From Heterotrichella gracilis (taxonomy: Eukaryota; Sar; Xanthophyceae; Tribonematales; Xanthonemataceae), in assembly GCA_032358255.1 (NCBI GenBank), contig JAULBX010028516.1, positions 1 through 28,434 on the forward strand: 28,434 nt of DNA, read 5' to 3'. How positions within the stretch are numbered: position 1 is the first letter of the stretch; every line of letters starts with the position of its first letter. Both the position numbers and the translations under genes were made by a program. A model generated the notes under the pieces. It had not been told where the DNA came from and made no database searches. It was given only the letters and a program-made list of their open reading frames with translations. Positions 21,282-28,434 of the stretch are shown here, piece by piece.

Positions 21282-21505
21282 GGTGGGGCTTGGGTGTAGG
21301 GTGGGGCTAGGGTGTAGGGTTTGGAGTGGGGTAGAGGATGGGGCCCAAGTAGGCAGGTGGGGGGTGGGGGGTGGGGGGTGGAGCACACAAGCGGGTTGGA
21401 GTGGGGACACATTGGCTGACCATGGATAGGCGGGGATACACTTTATTGTCGCACTGGCCCACGGTGGCTGCCGCACACATGCTGCTGGCCAGGTATGGGG
21501 TGTAG
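21222..21505 (+). repeat. Exon-tail duplication 5, including the stop codon
   Basis: The last 60 bases of the helicase gene (LSHSPALAAVHQLLATDGV then TAG) recur at 21446-21505 as LSHWPTVAAAHMLLARYGV then TAG, 224 bp downstream, same length and frame. Both are followed by GGGT-type repeats. The copy lies beyond the natural stop, in 3' UTR or flank. Confidence 0.88.
21276..21385. repeat. GGGTGTAGGGTGGGG-type minisatellite after the helicase stop
   Basis: Imperfect copies of ggggtgtagggtggggct-like units, and then ggggtgggg runs, start at the stop codon itself. The TGTAGGGT word resembles a degenerate telomere repeat on the G-rich strand. Confidence 0.8.
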
Positions 21506-22093
21506 GGTTTAAGATTGGGCGGGGGGTGGACCATGCCAGCGAGGGTAAGGTTGCGGACCAGCCACAGTTAGTCGTAGTGCTGGCCCCAAATGGGGAGGAA
21601 GGTGGGCTTGAGGGGTATGGCGTGGATACCGCACTGCTATTGCACATGCCTGCCTTGGCTGGGGGCCCATTTTTTTACATTTGCCTGCATTGGTTGTTAA
21701 AATAGTGCTATCTGTGACACACCTGTGACAATTCTTGTGCTATCCTGCCCTCAGCTATGCAGTATTGCACAGGCTTGCCCATGGCGGCTCCTGAAGGAGT
21801 GCATCAGGTATTTCAGTGTGCTGCAGTTTTTTACTCACAGTCTGTATAGAGTCTAGTTAAGGGCATCCCGATTCTTTGCAGTGTTTTAGGTAACAGAATT
21901 TTTTCTTGCGCGAAAAATAGAAGTGTCACCTCACGTTACAAAGCAAAAAGCACCAGCCGCTGCACTAGTGAGCAGTGTCAGGAACAGATCTAGCTCTCTG
22001 CGTGGTGTACACCGGCAGTGTAACATAAATGCTCCCTGAAGCTCATCAAGGTATGGTGTATCTGTGACTACCGTGACAACACTGAGCACTGCT

Positions 22094-22148
22094 AGGAAAT
22101 TTTAACGCTGTGACTTCCAGACTGGAAATTCCAGCGTCAAAATTTCCT
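22094..22148. repeat. 55-bp imperfect palindrome
   Basis: Left arm aggaaattttaacgctg (22094-22110) pairs with cagcgtcaaaatttcct (22132-22148) with a single mismatch. The centre holds a second small palindrome, ttccag-a-ctggaa. A hairpin or small transposon end is possible. Confidence 0.75.
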
Positions 22149-22180
22149 TACTGAGTGGAAGCCCCTGTTGGGACAAGGGA

Positions 22181-22240
22181 ACACCCACAGGGGACAACGA
22201 AACGAGCTATGACACCCACAGGGGACAACGAGCTATGACA
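22181..22240. repeat. Tandem duplication of about 30 bp
   Basis: cacccacaggggacaacg ... agctatgaca appears twice in direct succession. The first copy carries four extra bases (gaaa/cgaa). Confidence 0.85.
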
Positions 22241-23005
22241 CGTACATTTAAAACCACTCAGCTGGAAACACAGTTTATCTACCTTCCCAAGGCGCTTCAA
22301 ATTTGGCTAAGCCTTTACTGACGTTGTTTATCAACTTACGGACAATCACTGGCAAGACCCTCCGAACCCTTCCCGAGGGTATTCAGCGACATGCTCCAGG
22401 AGAGGATGCACCATGGCGTGTTGGTATACAGCCCCCGTTGGCACCACTTCCAGAGAAAGGATCGCTGGATGAAAAATAATCCTGCTACACAAATCTGCCA
22501 TCTTGTCGCTATTAGCCGTGTGAGTTTGATACTACTTCGATACTAAGGGTGTCGTGAACCAGGTCCTATACTCCAGGCTGGAGCACCTGAGTTGCCAGCG
22601 GCACCTAGGTGAGCCGAGAGAATCTTTGTGCTAGCTCTGGATTATATAGAGGCCTACTTTATATGGTTTCACAACGCATCTGCCAACTCATTGAGGAGCA
22701 TGCGTTAGCAAGCGTAGTGCATGCATATATTTACGTGCAATGCATGCATATATCACAGTACTCAGTTTAGACTCCGCATACATCACCTATTTGGTCATCT
22801 GTACGAAGCTTTTCTCTCTTTAGTGGGACTCGCTCACTAAATAGTTACTCACTCGGCCACTGTCTGGGCACGACAATAGGTTGTCACACAGCCCTTGTTA
22901 ACCCCTGGTCCCAATATGTGCACACTCAAAGCTGCCCCCTGCAGTCTGTCTCCCGGGGATCATATCGCTCACGAGCAACCCGTCTGCATTAGAAACACAG
23001 GTTCC

Positions 23006-25893
23006 ATGGCTCCTGGCGCTGGTGGAGGCGCCACAGACTGGTCCTGGAAGCCTGTGTCTTCACTCAAGGCCTACCTGCGTGGTGCCGGTGCTGACTCCAG
23101 TGGGTGGGCTGGGAAGGGGGACCTGGTGGCGCTGTGCACCAGGGTGGAGCAGATGCAGATGGAGGCACCGCAGCCTGCGGCGCAGGTGAGGTAGCAAAAA
23201 CCCTTTGCAGGGTAAGGGGAAGCTAGCCTGCATAGAGTGGCATGGTGAATGGGCCTGCAGTTGAAGCAGCCCTAGCAGCTACCGGGACCCAGATGGATCC
23301 ACATTCTGGGTTGTCGTGAGCACCCACGCCAGTGCTAAAGTGTAAGCAGGGATGTTAATCTCTAAACCAGTATTCCTGGTTTGTGTATTAAAACCCCTGG
23401 TGTAAGGCAGTGCACGGGTGCTTATGACCACTGCCCGATAAGCTGTTGTACCAGGGAAGTCCTGGGAGTAGTGCAACGGGTGGCATGGTCAAGGCACTTG
23501 TCCAGAGGTTTACAATGGGTTGAGCAATCTGGCCTGTACTATCTGGCAGGCGCAAGGCAGTGCGCAACCTTGTGATCACACATACACCGTATCGCAGCAG
23601 TCAGTCACGGCGCAGGGTGCTGCAGTCAAGGCGGCTCACCCCTCTCTGCCTCGTGCAGGCGTCAAGCAGCGGCACCACTTCCAGAGGCAACGCCAATGCC
23701 AGGCGCATTCAAAGCAGCAGTCAAAACAGCAGCTGAAGGAGCATGGTGCTCCCCTCCCTTCCTGGCATTACAAAAAGTGACATGTTGCTCATAAAGGTGC
23801 CACCCAGGGGCGCCACGGTGTCCAATTTTGAAGATGCCATTGAAGCAACAATGCAGCTCACGGTGGGTGCTTCATCACACCTCCTGCCATGCCAGCAACT
23901 GCAGTCGATGTGGCATTTCGTGGTTTCTGCAGACGGGGTGGTGTTGATCAGGCCATGAACCCTAAACCCTAAACCCTAAACCCAACACCATGTGCTCATG
24001 CTTCCTTGCGCTGGCTGGGCGATAGGAGCCCAGCACAGCCTATTGCATGGGGAGCTTTTTGGCAAAATCCGGCCTTTCCTGCACAGGGGACTGAACGCCT
24101 TCGAGCTGAAGAGCTGCTGGTTAAATGGTTGCGTGAAATGGCATTACTTTGTGACGCAAGCCTCATCGATGATCTGCTGGCAAGTGGATCTGTGGCCACA
24201 TTCCTACTTCAAAAAACTCAAAACACGCCATCATATGTGCACGTCACCAGTGTGCATGGTGAGACCCGCAAGGACAACCAAGAGACGGGTTTCCTCAAGG
24301 TGGTGCTCAATCAGGACACGCCTGATGAGTTTGCAGTGTTCTCCAAGTTCATTGTGGCTGCCCCAGGTGCCGCCACCTGTGACCTGCTGCTGGGTGCCAA
24401 CTTTCTCCAACAGATCGCAGGCTACGTGGATCCCTATGGGGGGTGCCTGTTGTACCGCAGCAAGCTGCTGCGCGGCAATGATAGGGATCTTGCTCGTATC
24501 CCGATTAGGGTTACCCGAGGTGCCCGGCAATATGGCTCAATGGGAGCCAGGCAGACCAATGGAAGAGCTGTGCAGCACCGTATGGCATGCATGGGGACCA
24601 CGACTCAGGTGCCTGATAACGCTGCAGCAGGCACTCAGATGCTTGAAGGCACTAAGGACACTGGAGAGGTGTACTACTGGTGCAATGAGCACACCAGTGA
24701 GCAGATCGAGGGAGCTGAGGAGGAGTTTGTGATCCCGAGCAACTACTTTGACATGCCAGATGAGTTCCTCTCAGGCTTTGTTGACTGCAACCTGGGGGTG
24801 GTGGATGATTGTGGCAGCATCTGCTGGGCCATACACGTGTCCAAAAAAAAAGGATTTGGTGGAGGTGGCAGACAAGCTCACAGAGTGGACCTACCAGTAT
24901 GTTCCCATGCTGACCGCCCTTGACCCCGCGTCAGTGTTGGCCTACATTGAGGCACACATGGCACTCACTGGCACCTTTGGCTTTCTGGTCAGGGGTAAGA
25001 TCCAGTCTGCGCTTGACAGCATGCGCCATTCCCCACTACCCGCGACAAGCTGTTTGTTAGAAATAGCGGGACAGCTGAAAAGCATAGGCCAAGGGTTGGC
25101 TCCGGATGGAGCAGCAGCCCACATGGCCCTGGAGGGGCCGGCCATGGCCCAGGATGGGCCTGCCTGCCGACGCGTTTTTGCACAACCGGTGCAGCAGCTG
25201 CTGAGCCCGCTGTCAGAGACACTGGTCAAAGTTCAACAAGCAAGTGAGCTCAGACCAGGCCCAGAGGGCTCCCCCGAACAGTACAGAGCCATCAAGAAAG
25301 TGATGGCGCGTGCGGTTTCCAAGAACCAAGTTGCAGCTGAGATGCTACTCCTGTGGCCCCCAAGTCAGGGGAGGCACGCAACCCCAAGGCCAGGGAAGCA
25401 CCTCGCACCAGTGGAGAGCTGATCGCCACCAGTCTCGCGGGTGTGCTGGGGGCAGCGCTGCTAGGCCCCGGTGTCAGGCATGTGGGACAAGCTGCGCACC
25501 GCTGGTACCAGAAGGTATCCTGGAGGCTTGTGTTCATGTTCAGGGTGTCTGACCAGTATGGTGGCGGCAGAGACACCACAGTGGCAGGGGTGATAGCTTC
25601 AACCCTCCCTGATGGTGTCAGGGATTATGCAGTTTTCCCGCTATATGACAAGGATGCAGCAGGCGGGTGGCTGTTTGGCAGATATCCCAATATGAACACC
25701 GTTCCTCCTTCCACGGGGGCGGCACGGTGCACAGGGGGTGGCAGCCGCAGCGGGACATGGGGCGCCTGAGGTTGTGGAGCTGTTGCACCTGGTGGACACC
25801 CCCCCAACGGTCCCTGCGCCCCAGTTTCCAGGCGCCCAGGCCCAGGCCCAGCCCCCATCCGCCGCGCACCCGCCAGCCATACCACCGCCAACG
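23006..25893 (+). pseudogene. Broken gene: SAP-like N-terminus and retropepsin-like segment
   Basis: Exon 23006-23185 starts MAPGAGGGATDW and contains LKAYLRGAGADSSG then KGDLVAL, a SAP-like pattern. It splices in phase to 23659-23862, which has an in-frame TGA at 23734, and then to an exon from 24087. That exon reads LLASGSVATFLLQK, a GFLKVVL strand and CDLLLGANFLQQIAGYVDPY, the layout of a retropepsin-type aspartyl protease, but with ASG where DSG/DTG is expected. The frame then breaks at an A9 run (24843-24851), continues in the +1 frame (DLVEVADKLTEWTYQYVPML), and returns to the first frame near 25350 (LAGVLGAALLGPGVRHVG). No reverse transcriptase, integrase or LTR was seen. It could be a decayed gag-protease region of a retroelement, a domesticated relative, or a real gene with assembly errors. 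The protease resemblance is inferred from motif shape only. Confidence 0.45.
23957..23981. repeat. Interstitial telomere-like array (CCCTAAA)3
   Basis: aaccctaaaccctaaaccc is an exact run of the plant telomere unit, inside the intron between the exons ending at 23862 and starting at 24087. Confidence 0.92.
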
Positions 25894-25910
25894 GTGAGTG
25901 CCCTGTTGTG

Positions 25911-26330
25911 CCATGTCCAGTATGTCCAGTATGGCCACTATGTCAGGCGGGGGCAATATGGTCAATATTGGCATTATGGCCAATACTTGGCAGCGATGGG
26001 TATGCTCAATATGTGCGGTGTGAGCAGTATGGCGATATGCTCAATATGGCCGATATGAGCATAGGGGGTTATGGCCGGTACTCGACAATATGGTCATTAT
26101 GCTGAACAGGTGAATATGGTCAATATGCACAATGTGGTCGTTATGGCCAATATGATCATCAAGACCAGTATGGTCATTATGGCATGTATGGTCAGTATGG
26201 GCGGTGTAGGCGGTATGGTGTCTGATATGGCTGTATGGCCGGTATTGGCAGTATGGCTGGTATGGCTGGTATGTCAGTATTATCTGAGGTGCCAGGAGTG
26301 GTATAATTGTCCATATCGCCCTAGGCCATA
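25911..26330 (+). repeat. Degenerate TATGGTCAN repeats coding Tyr/Gly/Gln
   Basis: About 400 bp are built from imperfect 9-bp words such as tatggtcaa, tatggccac and tatggtcat. In one frame they read VQYVQYGHYVRRGQYGQYW, and farther on DQYGHYGMYGQYGR. The frame is interrupted by stops, and other frames give Met/Val-rich strings. The block follows a GTGAGT donor at 25894, so it may be intronic, or the remnant of a [G/S]Y[G/S]Q-like low-complexity tail of the preceding gene. Confidence 0.75.
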
Positions 26331-26339
26331 AAGTGGAGG

Positions 26340-27540
26340 CGTGATCATGTCATATCAACGCCCCCATTATACCATACTGCTATAGTAGTCCAACCCTCAT
26401 GCCGCGCAGCGTTTTGTAGGGACGATGGCAGCCATTGCAAATTAACTCATCTTGCATTAGCAGCAAAAGCCAACCATAGTAGAGAGGATTGTGTCTCCAA
26501 AAAGTGATCATGGTCCAACTAGTGGCAATAAGACGTGGGTGAAGTGAAAAGGAGCTTGGTGGCTTATCAGCCTTGGGCACCGGCTGCCTGTCCTATTTGT
26601 GTAACCGGCATCGACCTCAACAACCTGACTGGCACCACTGGTCACTCTGAGGTCGATGCCGGTTACTTTTGAGTCAAAAGTATACTTTGATGTCACACCC
26701 ACGGTGACCGTGGAGGCATGCAACTGCAATTACTAGCATATCTTTGGTGGTTTTGCGCTCTTCAAGGCAATGATAATTGCCAACTTGGGAGAGGATTGCA
26801 GGGCAGGGAGTTATTGTAGCAACTGTTTCCCTGGCCAGGAACTAATTATAATAAAGCAAACAGTCCCGGACTAGGTTAGTTAGGCATCAACCACTAAATT
26901 CCACTCTTTTTGGCAACTCTTCTAGAAACAAGCTTTACAAGATTAATATGTTGCCAAAATGCATGCTATTTGATTAGGTGCCAGACAAAAGGACAAAAGG
27001 AGGCCTTGTGACCACATGGGGTGATCTAGCCCGGCCGGCCTCCAGCGGATTGTTAAATTGCGGATTCTGAGCCAGGGGGAAAATTAATCGATTACTCCTC
27101 CCCGTGTCAAGAGTGCCTGCGGACTGGCGGGGATGGCAACGGCGGTCGGCGCTGCACTCCCGAGGGGTGTCACGTGAGTACTTTCTGTCGATGTCACTCG
27201 CGTGCCTGTTCGGACCTCCCTATGGGCTCCAACCTCGCCTTCATAGCAGTCCTGACGCAGCAAACAACCGGAACAAATACACACATAGCCAGCCAGGGTC
27301 CCAATCAAGTGTGCGATTGGGAGGCGACACCTTTGCCGGCGCCGGCTAGCTTGATCCGTACTTCTTACGCTCGCATCAGGACACCTTGGCCCTGTTCCTC
27401 GTGAGCCGGAGTGCCGAAGGCTTTGCAGCGCCAAGTCTCTTCTGCGAGCAGTTCCTTTCCGATACAACTGTTTAAAACTCGCATAACAGGCTGTGCGATC
27501 AGCTTCGCCATCGTGGTGCATGTGGTCAACAATCACCCTG
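26340..27540. other. Interval without a supportable gene
   Basis: Only the 26601-26666 hairpin stands out, plus a small cccaatc..gattggg hairpin near 27300 and a CCGGCGCCGG palindrome near 27340. Open frames on both strands show no motif or splice-consistent chain. The right end should contain the promoter or 5' UTR of the 27581 ORF. Confidence 0.45.
26601..26666. repeat. Hairpin with perfect 19-bp stem
   Basis: gtaaccggcatcgacctca (26601-26619) is the exact reverse complement of 26648-26666, with a 28-base spacer. No T-run follows as in a terminator. It lies in a region with no gene that I can support (26340-27540). Confidence 0.92.
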
Positions 27541-27580
27541 AGGCACTGTGCTTGCGTTCTTGGCCTGGCCACTGTGCAGA

Positions 27581-28222
27581 ATGGCCGACTTCTCTGGCCT
27601 GGACGGGGCCTTCCTGTCCATTGAAGACCTGTTGCTGCCCGCAAGCAGCGATGAGGAGGGGTATGGCGAGCAGGCCCAGTGTTCAGCCGGGCATATGCAT
27701 GCCCGTGGCACCGGGGGCCTTTCAGCCCCAGTGCCCCTTGGTGAAGCTGCAGTCCCTGCGGAGGCACCACCCGGCTTCAGCGTGGAGGCGCGCGGTACGG
27801 GCACCAGCTTGGAGGAGCCTCAGGAGGCTGTGGAGCGCACAGAGGAGTGGGCAGCCAGGCAGATGCAAGTCCACATGCAGGGGTCAGCCGACATGCCACT
27901 GCAGGGCCTGGTGGAGGAGACAGAGGAGCCGCAGCAGTCTCAAGCGGCGCCTAGCGTCCCTCAGCAGGACTTGGACCTCTGGGATGCCTGGGGGCTACCA
28001 GAAGGCACCCCCCAGCCCATCAAAGGGCAAGAAGTAGTGGGTGGAACGACCATCGACACGCTCACATTCCCTCCATGGGCCTCCTACCACCTGCAGCTGC
28101 CTAGGACCATCCGCTGGGGGGACGAAGCGGGCGAGAGTAGCAGAGCTCAGTCATACTGCCCACCGGGCCTCAAGAGCTCAGTGGGCAGCACTCAGGGGTT
28201 GCCCACTTGCCTAAACGTTTGA
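27581..28222 (+). CDS. Unrecognised acidic protein, 213 residues
   Basis: An uninterrupted GC-rich frame from ATG at 27581 (MADFSGLDGAFLSIEDLLLP) to TGA at 28220. An upstream in-frame non-ATG extension to 27548 is possible, but the ATG gives the natural start. The protein is rich in Glu, Gln, Pro and Gly (for example EEPQEAVERTEEW, VEETEEPQQSQ) with a Trp-containing middle (LDLWDAWGLPEGTPQ). No signal peptide, membrane segment or known catalytic motif was seen; it is probably largely disordered. It could be the first exon of a longer gene or a retroelement leader ORF. No function is proposed. Confidence 0.5.
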   Translation: MADFSGLDGAFLSIEDLLLPASSDEEGYGEQAQCSAGHMHARGTGGLSAPVPLGEAAVPAEAPPGFSVEARGTGTSLEEPQEAVERTEEWAARQMQVHMQGSADMPLQGLVEETEEPQQSQAAPSVPQQDLDLWDAWGLPEGTPQPIKGQEVVGGTTIDTLTFPPWASYHLQLPRTIRWGDEAGESSRAQSYCPPGLKSSVGSTQGLPTCLNV

Positions 28223-28434
28223 AAATGTTTTGGCAAGGGGTATAATTCATGAAATTGCAACAGGGCGCATGCATGCATATATGGGCCATGTGTACAGCCA
28301 AATTACGCCCGCTGCTCGTTTTACAGGCTTTTGAGATGTTGGTCTGTTTTACGAGAATGCTATCTTAGTGGCTCCGTCCGTTGTGGCTCTTATATCCATT
28401 GGTGGGTGTCCTTTCAAGGCCTGATCTGGCATGC

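Larger units (their letters stand above)
21506..22890. other. Non-coding interval with small repeats
   Basis: No gene-like frame was found. It holds a 55-bp near-palindrome (22094-22148), an approximately 30-bp tandem duplication (22181-22240), and a doubled TGCATGCATATAT word (about 22717-22752). A polyadenylation signal for the helicase transcript was not identified. Confidence 0.6.

Noticed and set aside
22160-22245. CRISPR-like repeat
   Set aside because: Only two adjacent copies without spacers, in a eukaryotic context. It is a simple tandem duplication.
26601-26666. Rho-independent terminator
   Set aside because: No T-run after the stem and the window is eukaryotic nuclear DNA.
27084-27770. 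Minus-strand 228-codon Arg-rich ORF
   Set aside because: Arg/Ala/Gly-rich composition typical of the antisense frame of GC-rich coding DNA, overlapping the more protein-like plus-strand ORF. No motif.

Overview
The window looks like nuclear DNA of a green alga (Chlorophyta). GC-rich exons alternate with AT-richer GT-AG introns of about 100-1100 bp. Runs of the plant-type telomere word CCCTAAA sit inside introns, and the recognisable proteins (AP2 and B3 DNA-binding domains, a plant-style DExH helicase with UBA and RWD domains) are plant-lineage types. No bacterial operons, rRNA, tRNA or CRISPR arrays were seen. The exact species cannot be told from the sequence.

Layout. 1-75 is pure poly-C. 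On the minus strand, 2356-237 encodes a SET-domain lysine methyltransferase, assembled from five exons in phase. Immediately upstream on the same strand, about 7366-2572, lies a transcription factor with a B3-like domain followed by two AP2 domains. One of its introns carries an antisense, decayed LINE fragment. 7370-10027 holds no gene I can support. On the plus strand, 10028-21281 is a long DExH RNA helicase gene. I traced 24 exons by splice phase, giving at least 1504 residues: a C2H2 finger, a dsRBD-like region, UBA, RWD, the helicase core with a DEVH box, HA2 and OB-fold regions. About 21.5-22.9 kb is non-coding with small repeats. 23006-25893 (+) is a broken gene, with a SAP-like N-terminus and a retropepsin-like segment, followed by Tyr/Gly/Gln-coding degenerate repeats (25.9-26.33 kb). 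27581-28222 (+) is an unrecognised acidic ORF.

The most unusual signal is a recurring structure. In the helicase gene (five times) and the B3/AP2 gene (once), the 3' tail of an exon is found again 100-225 bp downstream in the following intron or 3' flank. In most cases the 5' splice site is copied too. One copy (19359-19442) is an open, phase-0, 28-codon cassette whose differences from its parent are mostly synonymous or conservative, so it may be an alternative exon. Other points: a 255-bp MITE-like element with perfect 24-bp inverted ends, several single-base frame breaks in or near mononucleotide runs, and close packing of the AP2 and SET genes.

Functionally the window is a set of nuclear genes rather than a pathway: a chromatin modifier and a DNA-binding factor lie in tandem on one strand, diverging from a translation-type or RNA-remodelling helicase. 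Their 5' ends were not found.
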